A stretch of 64,000 bases of DNA from Atopobiaceae bacterium (GTDB lineage: Bacteria; Actinomycetota; Coriobacteriia; Coriobacteriales; Atopobiaceae): contig JALCUE010000001.1 in the NCBI GenBank assembly GCA_022655215.1, positions 930,001 through 994,000 of the forward strand, read 5' to 3'. Positions 7,855 through 16,359 of the stretch are shown here, piece after piece. The notes below the pieces were generated by a model that did no database searches, was not told where the DNA came from, and saw only the letters and a list, made by a program, of their open reading frames with translations. Numbering within the stretch: position 1 is the first letter of the stretch; every line of letters begins with the position of its first letter. The translations under genes and the position numbers were made by a program.

Positions 7855-8505
7855 TCAGAACTCGGAGAACGTGGGCTCGTGCACGACGCAGAGGTCCTCG
7901 CCAGCGGCGAGCTCGCGAAGGGCGTCCGTGAACGAGACCTCGTCCCCGCAGCGGAAGGCGACCTGCAGTTGGACATCCTCGGCGAAGATGGTGTCCGTCA
8001 CGTGGCCTCCCGAGTCCGTGGCGAGCCTCCTCACGCGATCGAACGCCGCATAGGGCACGGACGCGACCACGGAGGTCACGAGCGTCATGGTCGCGATCGA
8101 GCCCTCCCGCTCAGCCGCCGAGATGGCCTCTTGGGTGGCCGAGGCATAGGCACGGACGAGGCCTCCCGGGCCGAGAAGGGTTCCTCCGAAGTAGCGGGTG
8201 ACCACGCAGCACACGTCGGCAAGCCCCGCCCCATGGAGGGCCTCGAGCACGGGCATGCCCGCGGTACGCTGGGGTTCCCCGTCGTCAGAGACACGCTCTC
8301 GGCCATCCGCCAGCACCCAAGCGGGGACGTTGTGGCGGGCGTCATGGTGGAGGGAGCGCACCTGCTCGATGAACGCATCAGCCTCCGCCATGGTGGAGAC
8401 ACCGGCGAGCTGCGCTATGAAGCGGCTCTTGCGGTCCGTCACCTCGCCCGTCGGGTGGGCTCCAGCACGGATGGTGCGGTACTCGACCTGGTCCACGTCG
8501 GACAC
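7855..8505 (-). CDS. yigZ: YigZ/IMPACT family protein
   Basis: A 216-residue member of the YigZ (UPF0029/IMPACT) family. The N-terminal domain shows DRKSRFIAQL, the HDARHNVPAWVL segment, DDGEPQRTAGMP and the TRYFGGTLLGPGGLVRAY stretch, all hallmarks of the family; a short C-terminal DUF1949-like ferredoxin-fold domain follows (about 135-205). Its molecular role in bacteria is not settled; IMPACT relatives modulate translation-related kinases in eukaryotes. The GTG at 8503-8505 is chosen because it is one base after the stop codon of the upstream EIIA gene; a longer form starting at 8553 would overlap that gene. The ribosome site is weak, which suggests translational coupling. Confidence 0.85.
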   Translation of the reverse strand: MSDVDQVEYRTIRAGAHPTGEVTDRKSRFIAQLAGVSTMAEADAFIEQVRSLHHDARHNVPAWVLADGRERVSDDGEPQRTAGMPVLEALHGAGLADVCCVVTRYFGGTLLGPGGLVRAYASATQEAISAAEREGSIATMTLVTSVVASVPYAAFDRVRRLATDSGGHVTDTIFAEDVQLQVAFRCGDEVSFTDALRELAAGEDLCVVHEPTFSEF

Positions 8506-8506
8506 C

Positions 8507-9037
8507 CTACTTGCGAACGACCTGGAGCAGGGGGCTTCCGGCGTCGACGTCATCGGACTCGAGGACCTTCACGTCGGCGAACTCGGCCGTGTTGGAGACG
8601 ACCATGATCACGACGTCGTCATGGCCGGCCGCCTTGATCTTGTCGCGGTCGAACGTGAGGAGAGGCTGGCCGGTCTCGACCGCATCGCCCTGCTCGACGA
8701 GACGGACGAACCCCTCGCCCTTCATCTCGACGGTGTCGATGCCGATGTGGATGAGGACCTCGATGCCATCGGACGTGGTGAGGCCGATGGCGTGATTGGT
8801 GTCGGTCGTCGCCATGACGGAACCGGTCACGGGGGCATAGACGACGCCGCCGGAAGGCCAGACGCCGCAGCCCTTGCCGAGGATGCCACCGTTGAAGACG
8901 GGGTCGGGAACGTCGGCCAGGGGCACGGCCCTTCCCTCGACGCATGCGGCGAGGGTGTCGGGGGCGGCCGCGACCTCGATGGACTCCGGTGCGGCCTGCT
9001 CGGCCGTCGTCTTCTTGAACCTGTCGAACAGACCCAT
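8507..9037 (-). CDS. crr: PTS glucose-type EIIA component (EIIA-Glc)
   Basis: A free-standing 176-residue EIIA of the glucose superfamily. The phosphorylated histidine is H97 in EVLIHIGIDTVEMKG and the second conserved histidine H82 in TNHAIGL; the GGVVYAPVTG segment (63-72) opens the fold. The N-terminus (MGLFDRFKK) is a short amphipathic helix as in E. coli Crr, which helps membrane contact. No EIIBC gene is nearby, so it must serve transporters encoded elsewhere. In other bacteria this protein also has regulatory roles, but nothing here shows that. It is followed by yigZ with a one-base gap. Confidence 0.9.
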   Translation of the reverse strand: MGLFDRFKKTTAEQAAPESIEVAAAPDTLAACVEGRAVPLADVPDPVFNGGILGKGCGVWPSGGVVYAPVTGSVMATTDTNHAIGLTTSDGIEVLIHIGIDTVEMKGEGFVRLVEQGDAVETGQPLLTFDRDKIKAAGHDDVVIMVVSNTAEFADVKVLESDDVDAGSPLLQVVRK

Positions 9038-9135
9038 GATGCGCTCCTTCGTGGATGATCCGACCTTGCCACGCAGACCGAGTCGTGACCGTACTTGGCG
9101 CCCACGACCGTCGGCGCGTGCCTTTGACCTCTACC

Positions 9136-10569
9136 CTACCCTATCCAGCCGTTCGGGTCCTTGCCCTCCTCGGCCAGACGCTGCGAGAGACGGCCCTTGG
9201 GGCTCGCATCCCACAACGGCTGCGACTTGGTCGCCCAGGCCTCGGCCACGGCGGTCGTCTTCGAGCAGAGCTCGTCGACGTCCTCGGGATGCGTGTAGTC
9301 GGTCGACTTGGCATCCGTCTCGTGGACCACCTCCGCGAGGGCGCCGGGATTGTCCAGCAGGGGGCAGGGCCTGAGCATGTTCGTGTTGAAGGGCTGATGG
9401 GCCCGATAGGCCTTGAACAGGGGCGACTTGTAGCACTCGAGCAGGCTCTTCTCGCGGACGTTGCAATCGGAGTAGTGGATGAACGCGCACGGCTCCACGT
9501 CGCCGCCTGCGTTGATGTGCAGGTAGCGCCTGCCGCCGGCGATGCAACCGCCTGTGTACTCCCCGTCGTTCCAGAAGTCGGCGAAGAAGATGGGCTTGGT
9601 CTGGCGCCAGTCATCACGGACCTTGTGGTACATCCCGGCGCGCTGCTCGTCGGTGGCAAGGAGCTCGACGGGGGCGCCCTGACCCACGGGCATGTAGGTG
9701 AAGATCCAGGCGAACAGCACGCCCTTCTCGGCCAGGAAGTCCACGAACTCGTCGGACGTCACCGAGTCGTAGTTCTGCGAGGTGTAGCAGATGGAGGCCC
9801 CGAAGGGCAGGTGACGCTCGCGCAGCAGGTCCATGGCGTGGACCACCTTGTCGAACGTGCCCTGTCCGCGTCGGGCGTCAGTGGCCTCGCGGAAGCCCTC
9901 GATGGAGAAGGCCGGCATGAAGTTCTTGACGCGCAGCATGTCGTCGGCGAACTTCTCGTCCACCAGGGTGCCGTTCGTGAAGGCCGAGAAGAAGCAGTCG
10001 GGATGCGCCTCGCACAGACGGGTGAGGTCGCCCTTGCGCACCATGGGCTCGCCGCCCGTGTAGAGGTAGACGTAGGTGCCGAGCTCCTTGCCCTGGCGGA
10101 TGATCGAGTCGAGCTCGTCGTAGGTGAGGCTCTTGTGCTTGGCGTCCTCGTAGTTGGACGCCCAGCATCCCGTGCAGTGGAGGTTGCAGGCGGTGGTGGG
10201 GTCCATGAGGATGGCCCATGGGCAGTTGCAGTCCTCGGTCTCGTTGACCTCACGCTGGCGCGACCCACCGATGGTGACGGAGTTCACGAGGAAGTCCTGG
10301 ACGAAGGCGCGGGAGACTCCGGGGTCGACCTCGAGCCTGACCTTGTCTACCAGACGGCGCCAGTTGTTGGTGGGGTCGGCCATGTAGCCCATGACCATGT
10401 TGAAGAGGCGGAGCTGGGCGTCGTTGATGTTGTCGCCCATGCCCGCGAACTTGTCGATGGTGGCCTTGACCCGCGGCAGGTTGCCGTCGAAGTCGTCCAT
10501 GAGCATGTCATATGACTTCATGACCGCCGCGGATATGGCCTTGCCCTTGATGTCGTCGATGAGTGCCAT
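9136..10569 (-). CDS. Radical SAM/SPASM protein of unknown substrate
   Basis: A 477-residue protein. The radical SAM cluster is C128-x3-C132-x2-C135 in TACNLHCTGCW, with the SAM-contact TGGEP (171-175). A SPASM-like C-terminal part supplies further cysteines at 342 (GGCIAGG), 361 (VEPCAF), 369, 379 and 402, enough for one or two auxiliary clusters. A helical N-terminal extension of about 110 residues precedes the barrel. I know this as a widely conserved anaerobe family without an assigned reaction; relatives of SPASM proteins modify peptides or tetrapyrroles, but no precursor peptide gene is visible beside it. The ATG at 10567-10569 has GAAGGA upstream; the frame extends further without support. 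Confidence 0.85.
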   Translation of the reverse strand: MALIDDIKGKAISAAVMKSYDMLMDDFDGNLPRVKATIDKFAGMGDNINDAQLRLFNMVMGYMADPTNNWRRLVDKVRLEVDPGVSRAFVQDFLVNSVTIGGSRQREVNETEDCNCPWAILMDPTTACNLHCTGCWASNYEDAKHKSLTYDELDSIIRQGKELGTYVYLYTGGEPMVRKGDLTRLCEAHPDCFFSAFTNGTLVDEKFADDMLRVKNFMPAFSIEGFREATDARRGQGTFDKVVHAMDLLRERHLPFGASICYTSQNYDSVTSDEFVDFLAEKGVLFAWIFTYMPVGQGAPVELLATDEQRAGMYHKVRDDWRQTKPIFFADFWNDGEYTGGCIAGGRRYLHINAGGDVEPCAFIHYSDCNVREKSLLECYKSPLFKAYRAHQPFNTNMLRPCPLLDNPGALAEVVHETDAKSTDYTHPEDVDELCSKTTAVAEAWATKSQPLWDASPKGRLSQRLAEEGKDPNGWIG

Positions 10570-10663
10570 CTGGTAGTCCTTCGTCGTCCGAGGCCGATAT
10601 GGGGGGGGCGTGCGTGGCAAGCGGTCGGCGGCGGCATGAGCGCGCGACGCCGGCGGAGGGACT

Positions 10664-12058
10664 CTAGCAGAACCAGGAGAAGAGCGGCAGCAGGATGTTG
10701 CCACCCACCGCGAGGATCGTCACCGTCCAGAACATCGCATGGCCGAAGAACCTCGCGAAGCGCTCGTCAGCCCGCCCGTGCTCGGATCTGATCTGGTTGG
10801 TCTGGATGATCGCCATCGCGCCCATGAGGATGGTCATGATGCCCCATATGTTCGCGTATTCGAGCAGACCCATCGACAACGCGTCAGGCACGAGAGCGGC
10901 GCCGACCATGATGTTGGAGACCGTGCCGAAGAGGGCTCCCGGAATCATGCCCACCGTGTCCACATGGTGGTTCGCGCAGATGTAGATCATGATGAGCACC
11001 CAGAGGCTCGTGCCGTACATCGCGAGGAAGCACTTCAGGTAGAGACCGATGCCATCGCGCTTGACGATGATCGAAGTGACGTACTCGCTCTCCACTGGGT
11101 TCTCGCTCAGGCCAGGCTGGGAGAAGTTGCTCACGTACTGGTGGGCAGCCTCCCCCCATTCCACGGAGGTGACCTTGAAGCCGGCGATGCTCATGGACGA
11201 GTTCATGGCCGAGTTGTCCACGTCACCGTCGAAGATGACCTGCTCGGCGGGGTACTCGCTCTCGATATAGACGTTCATCTGGTTCGACGCGAGCGGGAAC
11301 CTCATGGTGTTGAACGTCTTGGAGACGGTGACGTTGATCCTCGCGAGCTGGTAATGGAGGTTCCCGTCGACGTAGTCCTCGAGGACGTCCGTCGAGTCGA
11401 TGCTGCCCTTGTAGACGTTGATGTTGTGGACCATGTCGAGGTCCTCGTCACCTGTCCACTTGAACCAGGCCACGAGCGTGACGTTGAACTTCGAATCCTT
11501 GAGGTCGATGGAGTGGATGGTCTCCAGATACGTACCGACCATGACGTGCGTCGCGTCGTTGCTATCGGCTATGTCGCGCGCGACATCGACCTCCTCCTGA
11601 CGTGAGCCGGGATGCCACCACGAGGACTGTTCCTCGTCCACCGCGGAATAGATGTTCACGCAGGCGACGGCGAGGAAGATGATGCCGATGGCCATGAAGG
11701 CGGCGATCCACCTGCGGGTGATGCGACGCTTCCAGGGGTCAAGGGTCTTGAAGTCGCGCCAGGTGAGACGCTTGACGCCAGAGAGGGAGTGGACCTTGCG
11801 GCCGGTCTTGTGGCCTTGGGAGTCGACCTCGTCCACGAGCTCCTTCTCGACGACGAGTCCCGTCTCGGGATCGGTGTCGCCCACGCGAAGCTTGTGGGGC
11901 CGGTCGCCATCGGCCGTGGCCTTCTCGGCTTTGGGCTTGTCGGCCTTGGGCTTGTCGGCCTTGGGCTTCTCGCCGTCGGCCTTGGGCTTGTCGGCCTTGG
12001 AATCGGCGGACACGGGGGCGGCCTTCCCTGGTTTGGTGTCCTCGGTCTCGTCCGACAT
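10664..12058 (-). CDS. Probable pentameric ligand-gated ion channel (Cys-loop superfamily) with cytosolic N-terminal tail
   Basis: The 464-residue protein starts with a charged tail built of KPKAD repeats (21-50) and a linker to residue 115, then an extra membrane helix (117-138). Residues 145-335 look like the extracellular beta-sandwich of bacterial ligand-gated channels: VMVGTYLETIHSIDLKDSKF, then VAWFKW, and TFNTMRFPLASNQ (248-260) where FPLxxNQ sits in the place of the family's FPFDxQ loop, followed by NVYIES. Four hydrophobic segments follow at 338-360, 368-390, 401-420 and 437-461 with the spacing of M1-M4. As in other bacterial members the two loop cysteines are absent. Ligand and ion are unknown. 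It is followed 94 bases later by the radical SAM gene. GGGAG precedes the ATG. Confidence 0.68.
   Translation of the reverse strand: MSDETEDTKPGKAAPVSADSKADKPKADGEKPKADKPKADKPKAEKATADGDRPHKLRVGDTDPETGLVVEKELVDEVDSQGHKTGRKVHSLSGVKRLTWRDFKTLDPWKRRITRRWIAAFMAIGIIFLAVACVNIYSAVDEEQSSWWHPGSRQEEVDVARDIADSNDATHVMVGTYLETIHSIDLKDSKFNVTLVAWFKWTGDEDLDMVHNINVYKGSIDSTDVLEDYVDGNLHYQLARINVTVSKTFNTMRFPLASNQMNVYIESEYPAEQVIFDGDVDNSAMNSSMSIAGFKVTSVEWGEAAHQYVSNFSQPGLSENPVESEYVTSIIVKRDGIGLYLKCFLAMYGTSLWVLIMIYICANHHVDTVGMIPGALFGTVSNIMVGAALVPDALSMGLLEYANIWGIMTILMGAMAIIQTNQIRSEHGRADERFARFFGHAMFWTVTILAVGGNILLPLFSWFC
11918..12000 (-). repeat. 15-bp coding tandem repeat (KPKAD/KADKP tail)
   Basis: About five imperfect copies of a 15-base unit (cttgtcggccttggg on the plus strand) encode the charged KPKAD tail of the channel-like protein. 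Such tracts can change copy number by slippage without shifting frame. Confidence 0.75.
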
Positions 12059-12159
12059 GCGCGGCTCTCCCTGTCAGCTCGGTTTCAACACTACACGCAC
12101 CATCCTACAACCACCTCGCAAGCATCACAAAGACGGATGGCTCGGGAACGTCCTCGTGC

Positions 12160-12165
12160 TAGAAT
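12160..12165 (+). promoter_or_regulatory. -10 box of rnpB
   Basis: TAGAAT lies seven bases before the predicted first base of RNase P RNA. No convincing -35 hexamer is seen at the right distance. Confidence 0.5.
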
Positions 12166-12172
12166 CACATGC

Positions 12173-12526
12173 GCGAAGTGGGCCAGACGGCCGCGCCGCA
12201 GCTTGGCTGTGGTGAGGAAAGTCCGGGCTCCATAGGGCAGGATGCCGGCTAACGGCCGGGCGGGGTGACCCGACGGATCAGTGCCGCAGAAAAGAAGACT
12301 CCCACCGGCCCGCGAGGGTCAAGGGAAAAGCTGAAACGGTGGTGTAAGAGACCACCAGCGTCGTGGTAACACGGCGGCTTGGCAAACCCCATCCGGAGCA
12401 AGAGCAAATAGGAGCGCAATGGGCTGGCCCGGCTCGCGCTCGGGTTGCTCGCTAGAGGGCGACGGCAACGTCGTCTCGAGATAAATGGTCGTCCACGACA
12501 GAACCCGGCTCATAGGCCCACTTCGC
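12173..12526 (+). ncRNA. rnpB: RNase P RNA (bacterial class A)
   Basis: About 354 nt form the catalytic RNA that removes 5' leaders from pre-tRNAs. The ends pair (GCGAAGTGGGCC at 12173-12184 with GGCCCACTTCGC at 12515-12526). Core motifs are present: GAGGAAAGTCCGGGCTCC near 12216, ACAGAACCCGGCTCATAGG near 12499-12515 (the P4 partner) and the AGAGACCACC/GGTAACACGG region in the middle. CTTTT follows the 3' end as a likely termination signal. Confidence 0.95.
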
Positions 12527-12600
12527 ACCTTTTCTCTCCCCCCCTCCCGTCCGTCACATGCCCGACGCTCCCCCATGTCCCCATTCCACACGAGCATGTC

Positions 12601-12629
12601 TTGTCACCTGTCTTGTCAGGTGACATACT
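12601..12629 (+). promoter_or_regulatory. nad operon promoter with NiaR-type operator
   Basis: TTGTCA (12601-12606) and CATACT (12624-12629) are 17 bases apart. A perfect palindrome, TGTCACCTG (12602-12610) and CAGGTGACA (12617-12625), fills the space between the two hexamers. The last gene of the operon encodes the NiaR-like repressor, so this is most simply its autoregulatory, niacin-responsive operator. Confidence 0.8.
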
Positions 12630-12663
12630 GTTCTTCCGACACAGGGCCGGACGAGGAGGGCAC

Positions 12664-13614
12664 GTGACGGACGGGAATGGCACGGGACTGTCGGGGCAGG
12701 TCTCCATCGCGGACGAGGTGGAGGAGCTCAAGCGGAGACGGAACGCCGTCGTCCTCGCCCACTACTACGTCCCCGGCGAGGTGCAGGACCTGGCCGACCA
12801 CGTGGGGGACTCCTTCTACCTCGCGAAGCTCGCCTGCACGCTGGACGCCGACGTCATCGTGCTCGCCGGCGTGGCCTTCATGGGTGAAAGCGCGAAGCTC
12901 CTCAACCCCGAACGGACGGTCCTTCTGCCCGAGCCGGCGGCCGACTGCCCCATGGCCCACATGGCCAGCGTGGCCGAGGTGGCGAAGGTCAGGCGCGAGC
13001 ACCCCGGCGTGGCCGTCGCCTGCTATGTGAACTCCACCGCCGAGCTCAAGGCTGCCAGCGACGTGTGCGTGACGTCGTCCAACGCAGCGAGGATCGTGTC
13101 CGGACTCGCCGCCGACGAGGTCTACTTCATCCCCGACATGAACCTCGGCCGCTATGTGGCCGAGAAGGTCCCGGAGAAGCACGTCATCCTCAACCAGGGC
13201 TGGTGCCCCCGACACGTGGGGATATCGCCCGAGGAGGTGCGCAGCCTGGCCCGAGAACATCCCGGAGCGCCCGTCCTCGCCCATCCCGAATGCACGCCCG
13301 AGGTGCTGGACGAGGCCGACTTCGTGGGTTCGACCTCGCAGATCATCGAGCAGGCCCGCGAGAGCGACGCACGCGAGCTCATCATCCTCACCGTGGTGGG
13401 CGTGGCGCATGAGCTCGAGCGCGCATGCGCGGGACAGGGCAAGCGCTTCCTCTTCCCCGGCCATCCCCCGATCTGCCCCAACATGGCCTCCGTGACGCCC
13501 GAGAAGGTCCGTGACTGCCTTCGCGATATGTCCGGCGCGGTCGAGGTCGACGCAGCATGCGCACCTGCCGCGAGACGAGCCCTCGAGCGCATGCTCGAGC
13601 TGGCGGGGAGATGA
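12664..13614 (+). CDS. nadA: Quinolinate synthase A
   Basis: NadA condenses iminoaspartate with dihydroxyacetone phosphate to quinolinate, the second step of de novo NAD synthesis, using a 4Fe-4S cluster. The 316-residue sequence shows HYYVPGEVQDLAD, VGDS, the probable cluster cysteines C95 (ADCPM), C181 (GWCPRH) and C271 (PPICPNM), plus C210 in AHPEC, and the repeated three-domain pattern of the family. The start is taken as GTG 12664 with GGAGGG just upstream and directly behind the operator; upstream in-frame codons would run into rnpB. It is the first gene of nadA-nadB-nadC-niaR. Confidence 0.93.
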   Translation: MTDGNGTGLSGQVSIADEVEELKRRRNAVVLAHYYVPGEVQDLADHVGDSFYLAKLACTLDADVIVLAGVAFMGESAKLLNPERTVLLPEPAADCPMAHMASVAEVAKVRREHPGVAVACYVNSTAELKAASDVCVTSSNAARIVSGLAADEVYFIPDMNLGRYVAEKVPEKHVILNQGWCPRHVGISPEEVRSLAREHPGAPVLAHPECTPEVLDEADFVGSTSQIIEQARESDARELIILTVVGVAHELERACAGQGKRFLFPGHPPICPNMASVTPEKVRDCLRDMSGAVEVDAACAPAARRALERMLELAGR

Positions 13615-13618
13615 TCGC

Positions 13619-14863
13619 ATGAACGAGAAGAGAGAGGCGGATGCGGACGTCATCATCGTGGGTTGCGGGGTTGCCGGGCTCTACTGCGCCCTCAACCTGC
13701 CTGCCGGCACGAAGGTGACGATGCTCTCCAAGGGACCCGTCGACGAGTGTGACTCGATGCTCGCGCAAGGCGGCATCTGCGTCGAGCGCGACGACGAGGA
13801 CTACGGCCCATGGTTCGAGGACACGATGCGCGCCGGTCACTACGAGAACCGACGCGAGAGCGTGGACATGATGATCAGGTCGAGCAGGTCGGTCATCGAC
13901 GACCTGGTGCGACTCGGCGTCGACTTCGAGCGCGAGGATGACGGGAGCCTCAGCTACACGCGCGAGGGCGCCCATTCGCGTCCGAGGATCTGCTATCACG
14001 CCGACATCACCGGCAAGGAGATAACCACGAAGCTCCTCGCCCGCGTCCGCGAGCTCGACGGCGTGACCATCCTCGAGAACACCTGCATGCGAGACATAGT
14101 GGTGGGACCGGACGATGGCGGACGCGAGGCCTGCGAGGGCGTGGTCGCAACGAGGCCCGACGGCTCGAACGTCCGTCTCCTCGCCCAGGACACGGTCTGG
14201 GCCTGCGGGGGCGTGGGTGGACTGTGGGACCGTTCGACCAACTACCCGATCCTCACGGGAGACGCGTGCAGGATCGCCGAGAGGCACGGCATCAGGTTGG
14301 AGCACATGGACTACGTGCAGATACACCCCACCTCCCTCTACACAGGCAAGCCCGGACGCGCCTTCCTCATATCCGAGAGCTGCCGCGGCGAGGGAGCCGT
14401 CCTCATCGGCGCCGACGGCAGGCGCTTCTGCGACGAGCTGCAGCCCCGCGACGTGGTGACGGCCGCCATACGTGAGCAGATGGCCAAGGAGGGCACGGAC
14501 CACGTGCGCCTCTCCTTCGAGCATGTCGAGCCGGATGTGGTGAGGGAGCACTTCGCCAACATCCGCGAGCGTTGTCTGGAGGAGGGCTACGATATCCTCA
14601 CCGAGCCGATCCCCGTCGTCCCGGCCCAGCACTACCTCATGGGAGGGGTGTGGGTCGACCTGGACTCGGCGACGTCGATGGGGCATCTCTACGCCGCCGG
14701 CGAGACGAGCTGCAACGGCGTGCATGGCAGAAACAGGCTCGCATCCAACAGCCTCCTCGAGTCGCTCGTGTTCGCGCGTCGCGCGGCGTGGGCCATCTCG
14801 CGGGACGTCACGGATGCCGAGGAGGACGGGGCGCGGCGCGTCCCCGAGGAGGTCGAGGCATAG
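13619..14863 (+). CDS. nadB: L-aspartate oxidase
   Basis: A 414-residue flavoprotein that oxidises L-aspartate to iminoaspartate for NadA. The FAD dinucleotide-binding GCGVAG lies at 15-20, followed by SMLAQGGI (substrate loop), the HADITGKEI segment, VWACGGVGGLW and the C-terminal LYAAGETSCNGVHGRNRLASNSLLE motif that closes over the flavin. It is shorter than the E. coli enzyme (about 540) because the C-terminal helical domain is trimmed, as in other anaerobe NadB/short forms, which may use fumarate as electron acceptor. It starts 4 bases after nadA with GGAG upstream. Confidence 0.92.
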   Translation: MNEKREADADVIIVGCGVAGLYCALNLPAGTKVTMLSKGPVDECDSMLAQGGICVERDDEDYGPWFEDTMRAGHYENRRESVDMMIRSSRSVIDDLVRLGVDFEREDDGSLSYTREGAHSRPRICYHADITGKEITTKLLARVRELDGVTILENTCMRDIVVGPDDGGREACEGVVATRPDGSNVRLLAQDTVWACGGVGGLWDRSTNYPILTGDACRIAERHGIRLEHMDYVQIHPTSLYTGKPGRAFLISESCRGEGAVLIGADGRRFCDELQPRDVVTAAIREQMAKEGTDHVRLSFEHVEPDVVREHFANIRERCLEEGYDILTEPIPVVPAQHYLMGGVWVDLDSATSMGHLYAAGETSCNGVHGRNRLASNSLLESLVFARRAAWAISRDVTDAEEDGARRVPEEVEA

Positions 14864-15724
14864 ATGGATCCCGTGACGCTCAACGTGGTGGCCGACAGGT
14901 ACCTGCGCCTCGCGCTGGAGGAGGACATCACGAGCGAGGACGTGAGCTGCGCCTGCGTCATGCCCGACGCGAGGCGCGGCGTGGTCGACCTCATCGCGAA
15001 GGGTCCGGGCGTGATCTGCGGCCTCGACGTGTTCGGACGCGTGTTCTCCCTTCTCGACCGGCAAAGCCAGGTCGAGAGGCTGGTGGGCGAAGGCGACGAG
15101 GTGGAGTCGGGCGAGCTCGTGGCGCACGTCTCGGGTGACGTCCGCGCGCTCCTCTCCGGCGAGCGCACCGCCCTCAACTACCTCCAGCGCATGAGCGGCA
15201 TCGCGACCCACACGCGCAGGATGGTGCGTGCGCTCGAGGGCACGCACGCCACGCTCGTGGACACCAGGAAGACCACCCCCTGCATGCGCGTGTTCGAGAA
15301 GGAGGCGGTGAGGACGGGCGGTGGCACCAACCACCGCTACAACCTCTCCGACGGCGTCATGCTCAAGGACAACCACATCGACGCGGCGGGTGGCATCGCA
15401 CCGGCGGTGGCCGCGGCCCGCGTCCGGGCCCCGTTCGTCCGCAAGGTCGAGGTGGAGGTCGAGTCGCTCGACCAGGTACGCGAGGCCCTGGATGCCGGCG
15501 CGGACATCATCATGCTGGACAACATGGACCTCGACCGGATGAGGCAGGCCGTGGACATGATCGCGGGACGGGCCCAGACCGAGGCCTCCGGCAACGTCGA
15601 CCTCGAGAGCGTGCATGCCGTGGCCGAATGCGGGGTCGACTTCATCTCCTGCGGCGCCCTCACGCACTCCTCGCCCATCCTCGACCTCTCGATGAAGCAT
15701 CTCCGCGTCGAGGAGGAGGCATGA
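14864..15724 (+). CDS. nadC: Nicotinate-nucleotide pyrophosphorylase (carboxylating)
   Basis: NadC joins quinolinate to PRPP and releases CO2, giving nicotinate mononucleotide. The 286 residues show EDIT near the start, LLSGERTALNYLQRMSGIAT (not split by gaps), TRKTTP (134-139), GGGTNHR and MLKDNH, all phosphoribosyltransferase motifs of the family, and ends with the GALTHS loop. The ATG directly follows the nadB stop codon without a spacer, so translation is probably coupled. The stop overlaps the niaR start. Confidence 0.95.
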   Translation: MDPVTLNVVADRYLRLALEEDITSEDVSCACVMPDARRGVVDLIAKGPGVICGLDVFGRVFSLLDRQSQVERLVGEGDEVESGELVAHVSGDVRALLSGERTALNYLQRMSGIATHTRRMVRALEGTHATLVDTRKTTPCMRVFEKEAVRTGGGTNHRYNLSDGVMLKDNHIDAAGGIAPAVAAARVRAPFVRKVEVEVESLDQVREALDAGADIIMLDNMDLDRMRQAVDMIAGRAQTEASGNVDLESVHAVAECGVDFISCGALTHSSPILDLSMKHLRVEEEA

Positions 15725-16284
15725 TGGGCGGCGCCGAGCGTAGGCAGGCCATCCTCGACAGCCTCTCGGAGGCGGGCACCGGCTCGGCGCTCTCCGGCCG
15801 GGAGCTGGCGGGCAGGTTCGGCGTGAGCCGGCAGGTCGTCGTGCAGGACATCGCCCTCATGCGCGAGGCGGGTACGCCGATCGTGGCCACGAGCAGAGGC
15901 TACGTCCTCGAGAGACGGCGCGAGAGCGACAGGCCGAGGAGGACCGTCAAGGTCCGCCATTCGATCGACCAGATAGGCGATGAGCTCTGTGCCATCGTCG
16001 ACAGGGGTGGCCGTGTGCTCGACGTCACGGTGAACCATCGCGCCTACGGGTTCGTCTCCGCCCCGCTCGACATAGCGAACAGGAGGGACGTCCGGAGATT
16101 CGTCGACGACATCTCCTCGGGCGTCTCCTCCCCCCTCATGACGCTCACCTCCGGCTATCACTTCCACCTCATCGAGGCGAACACGGAAGACGAGCTCGAC
16201 GAGATAGAGGCCGCGTTGGACGAGCTCGGCTTCCTCGCCAAGGTCCTGCCCTACGAGGCGACGAAGGCCGCTGACGGGTCCTGA
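15721..16284 (+). CDS. niaR: Niacin-responsive transcriptional repressor NiaR (HTH plus 3H domain)
   Basis: The 187-residue protein has an N-terminal winged HTH (about 5-62; GRFGVSRQVVVQDI is the recognition region) and a C-terminal 3H domain with the defining histidines H80 (VRHSID), H106 (VNHRAYG) and H147/H149 (GYHFHL). In Firmicutes and Thermotoga this regulator binds nicotinate and represses NAD synthesis or niacin uptake genes. Its place at the end of nadABC and the palindrome on the operon promoter argue for autoregulation. ATG 15721 overlaps the nadC stop; a second ATG follows at once. Confidence 0.92.
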   Translation: MMGGAERRQAILDSLSEAGTGSALSGRELAGRFGVSRQVVVQDIALMREAGTPIVATSRGYVLERRRESDRPRRTVKVRHSIDQIGDELCAIVDRGGRVLDVTVNHRAYGFVSAPLDIANRRDVRRFVDDISSGVSSPLMTLTSGYHFHLIEANTEDELDEIEAALDELGFLAKVLPYEATKAADGS

Positions 16285-16359
16285 CGTCGAGCCCCACCCC
16301 AGGGGGTCCTCGGAACAGAACATCCGTACGGTCTCGACGACCCGCTCCCCTCCTCCTGC

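Noticed and set aside
7855..8553. Longer YigZ frame starting at 8553
   Set aside because: It would overlap the EIIA gene by 47 bases and the added residues are not conserved; GTG 8505 abuts the EIIA stop.
11918..12000. Regular short repeats that could suggest a CRISPR array
   Set aside because: They are contiguous 15-base units without spacers and encode the KPKAD tail in frame.
12602..12625. Palindrome downstream of rnpB as its terminator
   Set aside because: It has no T run, lies 75 bases past the RNA end and sits exactly inside a good promoter; the CTTTT at the RNA end is the better stop signal.
13388..15700. A 770-codon open frame on the minus strand opposite nadB-nadC
   Set aside because: It lies wholly antisense to well-recognised genes, has no family motif and a composition typical of GC-rich shadow frames.
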